This document shows positions 34,351 through 43,264 of a stretch of DNA of 64,000 bases, one piece after another. This DNA is from JANPPS01 sp965246835. GTDB taxonomy: Bacteria; Pseudomonadota; Alphaproteobacteria; Acetobacterales; Acetobacteraceae. The position numbers were made by a program, and so were the translations under genes. Each line of letters opens with the position of its first letter. The first letter of the stretch is position 1. The stretch spans positions 496,001 to 560,000 of the forward strand of contig CBDFFQ010000002.1 in assembly GCA_965246835.1 (NCBI GenBank), written 5' to 3'. Under the pieces are notes generated by a model. It was given only the letters and a program-made list of their open reading frames with translations. It had not been told where the DNA came from and made no database searches.

Positions 34351-35642
34351 CGCCCTCCGCCCGCCTCGCGGCCTCGATCGAGTTGCTGTCGGAGATCGAC
34401 CAGCATCCGCGACGGCCGGCGGATGCCGTGGCCAATGATTTCTTTCGCGCCCGCCGCTTCATCGGCTCCGGCGATCGCCGTGCCGTGTCGGACCGGTCCT
34501 GGCGCGTATTGCGGGAGCGGCGGCGATTGGGCTGGTGGCTGGAGCGGGCCGGCACGGCGCCCACCGCCCGCATGTTGGTCGCAGCCTCGTTGCTGCTGGA
34601 GGGATGGACGGCCGAGGGCGTCGCGCAAAGCTACTCCGGCGGCCAATACGGCCCGGCGCCGTTCCTGCAGCCCGAGACCGCCGCCCTGCACGCGCTCGAT
34701 GGCCACACCCTGCTGCATCCCGACATGCCGGACCCCGTGCGGTTCGAGATGCCGGATTGGGTGCTGACCCATTTGCAATCCCGCTTCGGCCGGCAGCTCG
34801 CCCCGGAGATGCTCGCGGCCCTCGACCCGGCGCCGCTCGATCTTCGCGTGAACCTGCTGCGCGGCACCCGGGAGCAGGCGGTGATCGCGTTGCAAGCCGA
34901 GGGGCTGGAGCCCACGCTCACGCCCTACTCGCCGTGGGGCCTGCGCATCGAGGGGCGGCGCGCCGTCACCTCCGGCGCGTCGTTCCAATCCGGGCTGGTC
35001 GAGATCCAGGATGAGGGAAGCCAGCTCGTGGCCGCCTTGGCCGGGGTGCAACCGGGGATGCGCGTCGTGGATTGGTGCGCAGGCGCCGGGGGCAAGACGC
35101 TGGCGCTCGCGATGCTGATGCAGAATCGCGGGCATCTGGTGGCCTGCGACGTGTCGGCGTCGCGGCTGGAGGGCGCGGTGAAGCGGTTGCGCCGCGCCGG
35201 GGTGCAGAATGCGGAGCGGCACCTGGTGGCGCCCGGCGACAAATGGGCCAAGCGCCGCGGCGGCACGTTCGACCGCGTGCTGGTGGACGCGCCCTGCACC
35301 GGCACCGGCACCTGGCGCCGCAACCCGGATGCCCGGCTACGGCTGCGGGAGCTGGACCTGGCCGAGTTGCAGCCGAAGCAGGCTGGGATATTGGACGATG
35401 CGGCGAAGCTGGTGCGGACCGGGGGGCGGCTGATCTACGCCACCTGCTCCCTGTTCAATGAGGAGAACGAGGCGCAGGTCGAGGCCTTTTTGGCGCGCAC
35501 CCCTGGCTTCCGGATCGTTCCGCTGGCGGAGGCGTGGACCCTCGCGGCCGCCGTGCCGGGGGAGGGGCCGTATCTGTCGCTCACGCCTCGCCGGCATGGC
35601 ACGGACGGATTCTTCGGAGCCGTGCTGGAGCGGGTGGGGTGA
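34347..35642 (+). CDS. RsmB/NOP-family RNA cytosine-5 methyltransferase
   Basis: A 431-residue RNA m5C methyltransferase. Its helical N-terminal region (about 1-140) precedes the SAM domain, with motif I VVDWCAGAGGKTLAL, motif IV VDAPCTGTGTW, and motif VI TCSLFNEENEAQV carrying the catalytic cysteine. RsmB modifies C967 of 16S rRNA; this shorter member may have a different rRNA target. Coupled to the HAD gene by an ATGA overlap and to the acetyltransferase by GTGA. Confidence 0.9.
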   Translation: MTPSARLAASIELLSEIDQHPRRPADAVANDFFRARRFIGSGDRRAVSDRSWRVLRERRRLGWWLERAGTAPTARMLVAASLLLEGWTAEGVAQSYSGGQYGPAPFLQPETAALHALDGHTLLHPDMPDPVRFEMPDWVLTHLQSRFGRQLAPEMLAALDPAPLDLRVNLLRGTREQAVIALQAEGLEPTLTPYSPWGLRIEGRRAVTSGASFQSGLVEIQDEGSQLVAALAGVQPGMRVVDWCAGAGGKTLALAMLMQNRGHLVACDVSASRLEGAVKRLRRAGVQNAERHLVAPGDKWAKRRGGTFDRVLVDAPCTGTGTWRRNPDARLRLRELDLAELQPKQAGILDDAAKLVRTGGRLIYATCSLFNEENEAQVEAFLARTPGFRIVPLAEAWTLAAAVPGEGPYLSLTPRRHGTDGFFGAVLERVG

Positions 35643-36169
35643 TACCCCCGCCTGCCGCAGAGGTGCGCCGGGCGCGTCCGCTGGATGCGGCGGGGATCGG
35701 CGCCGTGCATGTGGCGGCGTGGCGCAGCGCCTATGCCGGTATTCTGCCCGAGACCTATCTGGCCCGGCTCTCGATGCCGCGGCAGGCCGGGCAATATGAC
35801 GCGGACATCCGGGCCGGCCGTGGCGTCTATGTCGCGGTGACGGACGGGCGGGTAGTGGGCTTCGTAACCGTTGGTCGCGCCCGGGTGCGCGGGATCGCGG
35901 ATGGTGAGGTCGAGACGCTGTATGTGCTGGACGATTGGCGCGACCATGGCCTAGGCCGGCGGCTGATGGAGGCCGGCGCCGCGCATCTGGCCGCCGCGGG
36001 GTGCCAGAGCCTGTTCCTGTGGGTATTGCGCGACAATCCGAGCCGGTGGTTCTACGAACGGTTGGGCGGCCGGGCGAGCGTGCAAGGGACAACGCAGGTG
36101 GGCGGCGCCACGATCGCGCAGGTGGCTTACGTGTGGGACCGGGTCACTTCCTTGGTCAGGCCGGAGTGA
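35639..36169 (+). CDS. GNAT-family N-acetyltransferase
   Basis: A 176-residue acyl-CoA N-acyltransferase. The fold motifs are AWRSAYAGILPETYL near the N-terminus, VETLYVLDDWRDHGLGRRLM with the acetyl-CoA pyrophosphate loop, and LWVLRDNPSRWFYERLGG. The GTG start overlaps the preceding stop codon, so translation is probably coupled. The substrate is not predictable. GNATs with AYxGxLP...LSxxR are often annotated as general protein or small-molecule acetyltransferases. Confidence 0.87.
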   Translation: MIPPPAAEVRRARPLDAAGIGAVHVAAWRSAYAGILPETYLARLSMPRQAGQYDADIRAGRGVYVAVTDGRVVGFVTVGRARVRGIADGEVETLYVLDDWRDHGLGRRLMEAGAAHLAAAGCQSLFLWVLRDNPSRWFYERLGGRASVQGTTQVGGATIAQVAYVWDRVTSLVRPE

Positions 36170-36183
36170 CGATGGGTTTCCCC

Positions 36184-36204
36184 AATCCTACGTAGGCTGG
36201 GTGA
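36184..36204. terminator. Hairpin after the GNAT gene
   Basis: CCCA, then the perfect palindrome CCTACGTAGG, then TGGG form an interrupted stem between two convergent genes. No T-tract follows, so this may be a terminator or a repeat remnant. Confidence 0.4.
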
Positions 36205-36214
36205 AAGCCATCAC

Positions 36215-37660
36215 TTACTCGGCGGCGACCATCATCGGCGCCGGGGCATACCGGCCGAGCCCGACCTGGTCGGCAATGCTGTGTCCGGCACGCGGGAGCC
36301 CGTCCGCCGGCGGCACCGACACACCATAATACTCAAGGAAGGTCGGGAACAGGTTGAGGATCGACGTCTTTTCGGCGTGCACGGCATGGGTGCCGGTCTT
36401 GAACCACAGCACGCTGTCGGGATGGTGCACGCCCGTCTTCATGTGCGGCACGCGGTAGAACAGGTCGAAGAAAGGCACCGCCTCGTTGCCGCCCGGGGTC
36501 AGTGTGACCGTGGTGGTTGCCGCGAGCTCGTCACCGAGGCCGCAACCGAAGAACAGCGAGTTCGCCGGCGCATCGTCGAAGCCGAACACGGTCCGGCCGC
36601 CGACCTGCATACCCTCGAGCCGGACACGCGCATGCTCGGCGGCTGTCTGGTCGGAGAACTCGGCCGAATATTGCTGCGCCATCACCGGCAGCAAGCTCGT
36701 GGGATGGAGGTTGAAGCGGGCCAGCAGTGCCGCCGCGTCTTTCGGGCGGTAATAGCGCCGGCCCGCGTCCGCGTTGGGCTGCTGGCTCAGCGCCGTGGAC
36801 AGCACCAGCGTGACCCCGAACCGCTCCAGCGCAAAGAAATCGGCCAGAACGCGGTCCATCTCCTTGTAGCCGAACAAGATCGCATCCCGGTGCACCGGGT
36901 CATCCAGATCATCGGCCGGCAGCGAGAACTTCTCGGGCTCCAGCAAATGGAAATAGGCGTGCTGGAAGTGCGCGGTGCTGTTCAGGAAGAACGAGGCGAA
37001 ATCCGGCTTGGTCCGCTTCCAGTATTTCAGGAACACGTCGAGCTGCAGCTTGTCCAGCAGCGCCGCGCGTTTCCACCCGGTCTTGCCGCCACCCGTCACC
37101 TCGGACAGCATTTGCTCCCCGATCGCGAGCACAGTGCTGGGCCGCAGCCCGTTGCGGACCAGGAATTTGGCGAAATCCGCATACTCCGCGCGCCCGATCG
37201 CGGCGCCGGCGTTGCTGTTCTCCTGCACCTTGGTGACCACGACGCGCTGATAAGCCGCGAGCTCCGCCGGATAGGGCGGCTCCGTGCTGCACCAGGGGTC
37301 CGGCAGGTAGAACGATCCCGGGCTCGCGAATGCCGGGGCGTTCATGCCGGCACAGTTGCCGACCGAAATGCCGCCCGCCAGCAGCGCGTGCCAGATATCG
37401 GTATGCCCGGCTTTCGGCCCGTCCGTCAGGTGAAACACCTGGTGCTGGTCGTAGCTGAGGCCGGTGTGCAGGGAATACCATTGGATCCACGGCTCCAAGA
37501 ACCGCTCATCCTCGACATCCGCCACCCCGGTCATGACCTGCGACGCGTCATAGAACCGCTTGAAGTTCGGCAGCGTCCCATCCGCCATCCACTGCCGCAG
37601 CAGGGAGGGGCAGAGTTCGTTGAACTCGATGAAGATGATCCGCTTGTCGTTCGTATTCAT
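36215..37660 (-). CDS. Alkaline phosphatase superfamily protein (phosphodiesterase/sulfatase-like)
   Basis: A 481-residue protein. It starts with a beta strand, IIFIEFNELCPSLLRQW, at the position of the metal-binding loop of nucleotide pyrophosphatase/phosphodiesterases, and has the distal histidine region PFFDLFYRVPHMKTGVHHPD and SILNLFPTFLEYYGV. It lacks a signal peptide, so a cytoplasmic location is likely. The canonical nucleophile is not obvious, so catalysis is unproven. It is divergent from a SAM methyltransferase and may form a functional pair with it; no further context is available. Confidence 0.7.
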   Translation of the reverse strand: MNTNDKRIIFIEFNELCPSLLRQWMADGTLPNFKRFYDASQVMTGVADVEDERFLEPWIQWYSLHTGLSYDQHQVFHLTDGPKAGHTDIWHALLAGGISVGNCAGMNAPAFASPGSFYLPDPWCSTEPPYPAELAAYQRVVVTKVQENSNAGAAIGRAEYADFAKFLVRNGLRPSTVLAIGEQMLSEVTGGGKTGWKRAALLDKLQLDVFLKYWKRTKPDFASFFLNSTAHFQHAYFHLLEPEKFSLPADDLDDPVHRDAILFGYKEMDRVLADFFALERFGVTLVLSTALSQQPNADAGRRYYRPKDAAALLARFNLHPTSLLPVMAQQYSAEFSDQTAAEHARVRLEGMQVGGRTVFGFDDAPANSLFFGCGLGDELAATTTVTLTPGGNEAVPFFDLFYRVPHMKTGVHHPDSVLWFKTGTHAVHAEKTSILNLFPTFLEYYGVSVPPADGLPRAGHSIADQVGLGRYAPAPMMVAAE

Positions 37661-37719
37661 GGCCGCTCCAGCAGCTTACACGCGTGGCGGGAACATAGCC
37701 GAGATGATACACCCAAGCC

Positions 37720-38475
37720 ATGATAATTGAGCCTGATTTTGTCAAGCAGGCCCTGCAGTGGAAGCACGGATCGGCGCTGACCGGCGCAACCATAGTGGCG
37801 CAGCGCCAGGCCGGTTACGTCTCGCCGGATGCTGAATACGAGGCGTCGCTGCTGCGACTGGTGCAACCGGGGATCGAATGGCTGGATGCCGGATGCGGCC
37901 GCTCGCCGTGCCCGTTCAATCCCGGCCTGGCCCGGCACCTCGCGGACCGCGCCGTCCTCACCGGTCTCGACCCCGGGCCGAACCTGCCCGATAATCCATA
38001 TCTGCGTCACGCGATTGCGGGAGGCTTGTCGGACTGCCGAGCCGGGCCGTTCGATTTGGTGACGATGCGGATGGCGGCCGAGCATGTCGCCGATGCAGCG
38101 GCAGCGGCGGCCGGGCTGCACCGGCTCGTGCGGCCGAGCGGCACGCTGCTGATCTATACGGTGCATGCCGGGTCGCCGACGGTGCTGCTGGGCCGCTTCG
38201 CGCCGCTGGCGTGGCACCGGGCGGTGATGCGGCGCGTGTTCGGGGGTGAGGACCGCGACGTGTTCCGCGCTCACTACCGGCTCAATACCCCGGCGGTTCT
38301 GCTGGCCGCGTTACCCGGCTTCGCACTGCGCCGCATGATGGTGCTGGACGATTGCCGGACGACCATCGGCTGGCCGCTGCTCCACCGCGCTGAACTCGCC
38401 CTATGGCGGCTCGGGAAAAGGGTCGGCCGCCGCTATCCTGAGCGATGCATCCAGGCGGAATTCGTCCGCGTATAA
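37720..38475 (+). CDS. Class I SAM-dependent methyltransferase
   Basis: A 251-residue protein with SAM-binding motif I EWLDAGCGRSPCPF, an acidic second strand LTGLDPGPNLPDN, and motif IV region FDLVTMRMAAEHVAD followed by LHRLVRPSGTLLIYT. This is the common small-molecule or lipid methyltransferase (Methyltransf_11-type) layout. The C-terminal part (LALWRLGKRVGRRYPERC) is basic. It is transcribed away from the phosphodiesterase-like gene. The substrate is unknown. Confidence 0.82.
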   Translation: MIIEPDFVKQALQWKHGSALTGATIVAQRQAGYVSPDAEYEASLLRLVQPGIEWLDAGCGRSPCPFNPGLARHLADRAVLTGLDPGPNLPDNPYLRHAIAGGLSDCRAGPFDLVTMRMAAEHVADAAAAAAGLHRLVRPSGTLLIYTVHAGSPTVLLGRFAPLAWHRAVMRRVFGGEDRDVFRAHYRLNTPAVLLAALPGFALRRMMVLDDCRTTIGWPLLHRAELALWRLGKRVGRRYPERCIQAEFVRV

Positions 38476-38528
38476 AAAACTGGACAGGAGAGTGCTGCCC
38501 TCCGCACACTCCGGGTCCGGGAGAATCG

Positions 38529-38900
38529 ATGCCGACCCAACCAAAACCGTCCCATGCCGCGGCAGCCGATCCAGGCGGGCCAGCCCGAAGCGGCGGCGTC
38601 GTGCTCCGCATCCCGCCGCAAACCGGACGGGGGCCGGATCGCCGCTACCCAGACGATGCCGGGTCGCAGATGACGCTGGCATGGGACCGCGTATTGGGGA
38701 TTCTGGCCGCGGCGGGCATGGCGGTGCAGAACCTGGTCAAGATCGAAGCCACCCTTACGGAAGATGCCGACCTCGGCGCCTATCGCGCTGCGCGAAAGGC
38801 CGCGCTCGGCTCCCACAAGCCCGGCAGCACGCTGACGATCGTGCCCGCGTTGGCCGAGCCGGGCTGCCTGGTGGAGATCGAGGGCGTGGCCATCAGGTAG
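38529..38900 (+). CDS. RidA-family protein
   Basis: A 123-residue member of the RidA/YjgF/UK114 family of imine/enamine deaminases. The helix DDAGSQMTLAWDRVLGIL and the strands VKIEATLTEDADLGAYRAAR and SHKPGSTLTIVPALAEPGC followed by VEIEGVAI align well. The strand that normally reads FVSGQ is diverged (VVLRIPPQTGRG), and no clear active-site arginine is seen where expected, so enzymatic activity is doubtful. The last 8 bp overlap the convergent molybdenum-enzyme gene. Confidence 0.75.
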   Translation: MPTQPKPSHAAAADPGGPARSGGVVLRIPPQTGRGPDRRYPDDAGSQMTLAWDRVLGILAAAGMAVQNLVKIEATLTEDADLGAYRAARKAALGSHKPGSTLTIVPALAEPGCLVEIEGVAIR

Positions 38901-41202
38901 CGTGGATCGCCGCCCAGACCCGCTCCGGCGTCGCGGGCATGTCGATCGTCGTGACGCCCACCTCGCGCAGGGCGTCCACCACCGCATTCATCACCGCCGG
39001 CAACGCCCCGGCACATCCGGCCTCGCCACAGCCCTTCACGCCCAGATGGTTGGTCCGCGCCGGCACCGGGTGGCTGGCGAACACGAAGCCTGGCGCGTCC
39101 GATGCATGGGGGATGGCATAATCCATGAACGAACCGGTCGCGAGCTGCCCACCCTCGTCATACGACACGCGCTCCATCAGCGCCTGCCCGATGCCCTGCA
39201 CGATGCCGCCATGCGCCTGGCCTTCGACCAGCATCGGATTGATGAGCACGCCGAAATCATTGACCATGTGGTAGCGCACGACCTCCACCACGCCCGTCTC
39301 CGGATCGACTTCCACTTCCGCCACGTGGCAGCCATTGGGGAAGGCGGAGGGCGCCTGGTCATGGATGTGCTGGATGTCGAGCGCGCCGGGATGGGCGGCG
39401 GCCAGCTCCATGATCCCCAGGCTTCGATCGGTGCCGGCGATAGTGAAATGGCCCCTTTCGAACTCGATATCTTCGACGCCCGCCTCCAGCGCGTCCGCCG
39501 CCACCCTGCGGCCGTGCTCGATGCAGAGCGCGCTGGCCTCCACGATCGCGGCGCCGCTCGCCATCATGCTTTTCGATCCGCCGGTGCCGCCGCCCGCGAT
39601 CAGCTGGTCGCTATCGCCCTGCAGCAGGCGAATGCGATCGAACGGCACGCCCAGCCGGTCCGCCAGCACCTGCGCGAAGGGCGAGGCGTGGCCCTGGCCG
39701 TAATCGAGGGTGCCGGTGATGATCGTCACGTCCCCATCCGGCTCGAACCGGATGCCGCCCATCTCCTGCTGCGGCGGCGCCGTCACCTCCAGGTATTGAC
39801 CGATGCCCCGCCCGCGCAGCCGGCCGCGCGCCCGCGACTCCGCCCGGCGCGCCGCGAACCCGTCCCAATCCGCCAGCTCCAGCGCCCGTTCCAGCAGCGT
39901 CGGGAAATCGCCGGAATCGTAGTGCATGCCGGACGGCGCGGCATAGGGCATCTGTTCCGGCCGGATGTGGTTGCGGCGGCGCAGATCGACGCGGTCGATG
40001 CCCATCTCGGATGCGGCCTGGTCCACCAGCCGCTCCATGTAGTAATTGCCCTCCGGCCGCCCGGCGCCGCGATAGGGGCCGACCGGGGTCGTGTTGGTGA
40101 ACACGCAGCGGCTGCGCACCTCGATGGCCGGGGTCGCATACACGCCCACGACGTTCTTGGTGGCGTTGATCGTCGCCGGGATCGTGGTCGCGTTGCTGAG
40201 ATAGGCGCCGAGATTGCCGAACACGCTCAGCCGCACCGCCAGGAACTTGCCGTCGGCATCCAGCGCCAGCTCGGCATCCACCTCGTGGTCCCGGCCGTGG
40301 CTGTCGCTGAGGAAGCTCTCGGACCGATCGTCCCGCCATTTCACGGGGCGGCCCAGCGCGCGGGCGGCGTGCAGCAGGGCCGGGTATTCCGGATAGACCG
40401 CCGCCTTCATGCCGAACGACCCACCGACCTGGCCGGTCAGCACGCGCAGGGCAGGGGCCTCCACCCCCATCACGGCCGCCAGCCCGGCGCGCAGGCCGAA
40501 CACGCCCTGGCACCCCGCCCGGAACACATACCGCCCATCTTCGTAGGAGGCGAGCACGGCGCGCGGCTCCATGGCGGCGACCACGACGCGGCTGTTCTGC
40601 AGGCTGAGCCGGGTGACGTGGGCGGCGCCGGCAAAGGCGCGCTCCACCGCGGCGGCGTCCCCATGGCGGTAGGTCAGCACCAAGTTGCCGGGTGCGTCGT
40701 CATGCAGGAGCGGCGCGTCGGGTTCGAGGGCGGCGCGGGCAGTGGTGACGGCGGGCAGGGGCTCGATGTCGAGCATCACCGCCTCCGCCGCGTCCTGCGC
40801 CTGGCGTTGGGTTTCCGCCACGACCAGGGCCACGGGATCGCCCACGTAGCGCACCCGGTCTTCCGCCAGGGCGGTCTGCCGCGGCCGGGGCGTGGGTGTG
40901 CCGTCATGGTTCTTGCCGTGGGAGGCCGGCATGAGGCCGATGCCGGCGGCCGCGAGGTCGAGCGCGGTGTAGATGCCGCGCACGCCCGGCAAGGACCAGG
41001 CCGCGTCCGCATCGATCCCGCGCAACATCCCATGCGCATGCGGGCTGCGCACCATCACCGCATATAGCTGACCCGGGAGCGACAAATCATCGGTATAGCG
41101 TCCCTCCCCGCGCAGCAGCACCGGGTCCTCCTTGCGGGAGACGGGCTGGCCGATGGCGAAGCGGTCGAGGGCGATCTGGGTGGGGTCGAGAGCCACGTTC
41201 AT
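38893..41202 (-). CDS. Xanthine dehydrogenase-family molybdopterin-binding subunit (CoxL-like)
   Basis: A 769-residue large subunit of the xanthine oxidase / CO-dehydrogenase family. The N-terminal domain begins IGQPVSRKEDPVLLRGEGRYTDD. Cofactor-binding motifs include LTGQVGGSFGMKAAVYPEY, GPYRGAGRPEGNYYMERLV, and the C-terminal KGCGEAGCAGALPAVMNA with the glutamate base. It lacks the CoxL AYRCSFR loop, so it is not a true CO dehydrogenase. The medium FAD and small [2Fe-2S] subunits are not adjacent here, so partners must be elsewhere. AAGGACG lies before the ATG. Confidence 0.92.
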   Translation of the reverse strand: MNVALDPTQIALDRFAIGQPVSRKEDPVLLRGEGRYTDDLSLPGQLYAVMVRSPHAHGMLRGIDADAAWSLPGVRGIYTALDLAAAGIGLMPASHGKNHDGTPTPRPRQTALAEDRVRYVGDPVALVVAETQRQAQDAAEAVMLDIEPLPAVTTARAALEPDAPLLHDDAPGNLVLTYRHGDAAAVERAFAGAAHVTRLSLQNSRVVVAAMEPRAVLASYEDGRYVFRAGCQGVFGLRAGLAAVMGVEAPALRVLTGQVGGSFGMKAAVYPEYPALLHAARALGRPVKWRDDRSESFLSDSHGRDHEVDAELALDADGKFLAVRLSVFGNLGAYLSNATTIPATINATKNVVGVYATPAIEVRSRCVFTNTTPVGPYRGAGRPEGNYYMERLVDQAASEMGIDRVDLRRRNHIRPEQMPYAAPSGMHYDSGDFPTLLERALELADWDGFAARRAESRARGRLRGRGIGQYLEVTAPPQQEMGGIRFEPDGDVTIITGTLDYGQGHASPFAQVLADRLGVPFDRIRLLQGDSDQLIAGGGTGGSKSMMASGAAIVEASALCIEHGRRVAADALEAGVEDIEFERGHFTIAGTDRSLGIMELAAAHPGALDIQHIHDQAPSAFPNGCHVAEVEVDPETGVVEVVRYHMVNDFGVLINPMLVEGQAHGGIVQGIGQALMERVSYDEGGQLATGSFMDYAIPHASDAPGFVFASHPVPARTNHLGVKGCGEAGCAGALPAVMNAVVDALREVGVTTIDMPATPERVWAAIHAT

Positions 41203-41263
41203 GCGGGGACGTCCTTAACGGTTGATCCCAGAATGGCCCCGCGCCGCCGAAGGTAAAGACACG

Positions 41264-42106
41264 TTACCCGGCGCCGCCCCGCATGATGGAGGCGCAGGGC
41301 GCCGGCAGGCGGGCCGGCGGGCGCGGTACGCTGGGGGCGGCGGCCGGGCGGGCCGGCGCATCGAGCTGGTCGAACCACCATTGCAACGACGCATCGCAGC
41401 CATCGCCGGGCGGCGGCGGCGGCTGGTCCGCGCATTCGAGCTGATTGGCCGGGCAGCGGAAATGGATGTGCATGTGCGCGGCGTGGCCATACCAGGGCCG
41501 GATCGTGCGCAACCAGCCACGATCCCCGCTCACGCTCTGGCACAGCTGCTTCTTGATCGCGGCATTGACCAGCACGCGGTCCACGTTCGGCAGCTGCGCG
41601 GCAAGGCGGATCAGGGTGACGTGCTGCGGGCTCCAGGCATCCGGATCGACGCCGCGGCCGCCGGCGGCAACCAGGCTGCGCACCTCGACCGCGTCCCGCG
41701 CGGCGGCGCTCAGGCGGGGCTTGGGCTGGGTATCGAGCCAGACATCGGCGTCGAGCCCCAGCATGTGGCTGGCGTGGATGCCGGCCATGGGGCCGCCATA
41801 CTGCTTGGAGATGTCGTTCATATACAGCACCGGCAGCCCGGCCCGCTGCGCCTGGATCGCGAGCGACTGCAATGCGGCGATGGTGTCGGGATGGCCCCAG
41901 TAATGGCTGCGGCTGGCGCGGATGGTCTCGTAGCCCGGCCCTTGCGACGGCAGCTCGACCGCACCCGCGATACACCCCCCGGCGGGGCCGCCCACGATGC
42001 GGGTCTGGGCGAAAGCGGGGGTGGCGAGGAGAAGGAGCAGGAGAGCGACACGTCCCCCTCTCCCGCTGGCGGGAGAGGGCTGGGGTGAAGGTGGGACGAA
42101 AGGCAT
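41264..42106 (-). CDS. mepA: Penicillin-insensitive murein endopeptidase
   Basis: About 280 residues. A periplasmic zinc endopeptidase of the MepA (M74) family, which cuts D-alanyl-meso-diaminopimelate cross-links. Metal-binding motifs are RSHYWGHPDTIAAL, GGPMAGIHASHMLGLDADVW and HMHIHFRCP. The hydrophobic leader VALLLLLLATPAFAQ ends in a signal-peptidase site. The only in-frame ATG near this leader is at 42106, and between it and the leader lies a palindromic repeat, translated as PSPQPSPASGRGG. The C-terminus is proline-rich. The start has no good ribosome site. Confidence 0.88.
   Translation of the reverse strand: MPFVPPSPQPSPASGRGGRVALLLLLLATPAFAQTRIVGGPAGGCIAGAVELPSQGPGYETIRASRSHYWGHPDTIAALQSLAIQAQRAGLPVLYMNDISKQYGGPMAGIHASHMLGLDADVWLDTQPKPRLSAAARDAVEVRSLVAAGGRGVDPDAWSPQHVTLIRLAAQLPNVDRVLVNAAIKKQLCQSVSGDRGWLRTIRPWYGHAAHMHIHFRCPANQLECADQPPPPPGDGCDASLQWWFDQLDAPARPAAAPSVPRPPARLPAPCASIMRGGAG
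42056..42079. repeat. Palindromic GGGAGAGGG-type repeat inside the mepA leader
   Basis: CCCTCTCCCGC and GCGGGAGAGGG form an 11-bp stem around a 2-base loop, followed by CTGGGGTGAAGGTGGG. The repeat lies within the proposed 5' coding region of mepA. Confidence 0.85.
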
Positions 42107-42129
42107 ACAGGCCGGTGAGCGGAACCCCA

Positions 42130-42153
42130 CCCTCTCCCGCCAGCGGGAGAGGG
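42130..42153. repeat. Palindromic GGGAGAGGG-type repeat, second copy
   Basis: The same 11-bp stem in opposite orientation relative to its flank, between mepA and the SDR gene. With the copy at 42056 it makes an inverted pair. Confidence 0.85.
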
Positions 42154-42165
42154 GGCCGAAAGCCA

Positions 42166-42900
42166 TCACCCCCGCCCCACGAACGGCATCTGCGTCGCCA
42201 TCACCGTCATGAACAGCACGTTCGACTCTGGCGGCAGGCTCGCCATGTGCAGCACTGCGTCCGCCACATGCTGCGGGTCCATGCGCGGCTCCACCATCAT
42301 GCGGCCATCGGCCTGCAATACGCCGCGGGTCATCCGGTCCGTCATCTCGGTCGCGGCATTGCCGATGTCGATCTGCCCCGCGGCGATGCCCCACGCGCGC
42401 CCGTCCAGCGCGAGGCTTTTCGTCAGGCCCGTGATCGCGTGCTTGGTCGCGGTATAGGGCGTGGAGTGCGGCCGGGGCGCGTGGGCGGAGATCGAGCCGT
42501 TGTTGATGATGCGCCCGCCCTGCGGATGCTGCCGCCGCATGAGCCCGAACGCTGCCCGCGCACACAGGAACGAGCCCGTGAGGTTCACGCCCACCACTGC
42601 CATCCAGGACTCGACCGGCAGCTCGTCGATTGGCACCGCGGGCGCCCCCATGCCGGCATTGTTGAACAGCAGGTCAAGCCGGCCATGCTTCTGCTCGACC
42701 GCGGCGAACACCCGGTCCACCTCGGCCGGCTGAGACACGTCGGCCGGCAGCACCATCGAGGCGCCGCCCATGCCGGCCGTGGCCTCCAGCGCGTCCTGCC
42801 GCCGGCCCACCAGGGCGACTGTCCAACCGGCCTTCATCAACGACACGGCCGAAGCCCGGCCCACCCCGCTGCCGGCGCCGGTCACGAGTGCGATTTTCAT
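42166..42900 (-). CDS. Short-chain dehydrogenase/reductase (SDR)
   Basis: A 244-residue classical SDR. The dinucleotide-binding motif is VTGAGSGVGRASA at the N-terminus, followed by FNNAGMG, an active-site serine in INNGSISAHA, and the catalytic YTATK at the usual spacing. These enzymes oxidise or reduce alcohol/ketone pairs using NAD(P). The substrate is not predictable. The short gene upstream (42911-43198) ends 10 bp before its start, so they may be co-transcribed. Confidence 0.9.
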   Translation of the reverse strand: MKIALVTGAGSGVGRASAVSLMKAGWTVALVGRRQDALEATAGMGGASMVLPADVSQPAEVDRVFAAVEQKHGRLDLLFNNAGMGAPAVPIDELPVESWMAVVGVNLTGSFLCARAAFGLMRRQHPQGGRIINNGSISAHAPRPHSTPYTATKHAITGLTKSLALDGRAWGIAAGQIDIGNAATEMTDRMTRGVLQADGRMMVEPRMDPQHVADAVLHMASLPPESNVLFMTVMATQMPFVGRG

Positions 42901-42910
42901 GGACGTTTCC

Positions 42911-43198
42911 CTATATGAATTGGCCGCGGAGGAAGCCCAAAGCCGGCAATGGCTTCCAGGACCGCGGCAGGTCGGATGGACGGATCGGCGCCACCGTATA
43001 GAGCGGCGCCGGCTGCCGGCAACTGGCCAGCAACCCGGCATAGGCCCTGATCTGCTGCTCCCGCCACGCGCGATCCGCCAGCGCCCGGTCCCGGCTGGAA
43101 AAGATCTCCGCCACGCGGGACGCCCGCCCGATCGAGGCCACCACGGCCCACATGGTCGCGGGCTCCGATGGACGCTTGAATTCGACGACCGAGCTCAT
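42911..43198 (-). CDS. Small hypothetical protein upstream of the SDR
   Basis: A 95-residue protein (MSSVVEFKRPSEPATMW ...) with a central helical segment RVAEIFSSRDRALADRAWRE followed by a proline-rich end. The composition is natural and it sits close to the SDR start in the same orientation, so it is likely real. No domain recognised. Confidence 0.5.
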   Translation of the reverse strand: MSSVVEFKRPSEPATMWAVVASIGRASRVAEIFSSRDRALADRAWREQQIRAYAGLLASCRQPAPLYTVAPIRPSDLPRSWKPLPALGFLRGQFI

Positions 43199-43264
43199 CG
43201 GTTCGATATTGGCAAATTCTGGCCGGCGAACAAGCTATAAGCACGCTGACCCAGGAGCACCGCC

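Noticed and set aside
38902..41067. A 721-codon plus-strand frame opposite the molybdopterin subunit
   Set aside because: It is antisense to a clearly functional gene, is rich in His/Arg/Gly as such shadows are, and has no motif.
39000..41202. Carbon monoxide dehydrogenase large subunit
   Set aside because: The CoxL-specific active-site loop is not seen and the medium and small subunits are not adjacent; a general xanthine-dehydrogenase-family label is safer.
42056..42153. Possible CRISPR-like repeats at 42 kb, 59 kb and 62 kb
   Set aside because: The copies are single or inverted pairs with palindromic stems, not regular direct repeats with unique spacers.
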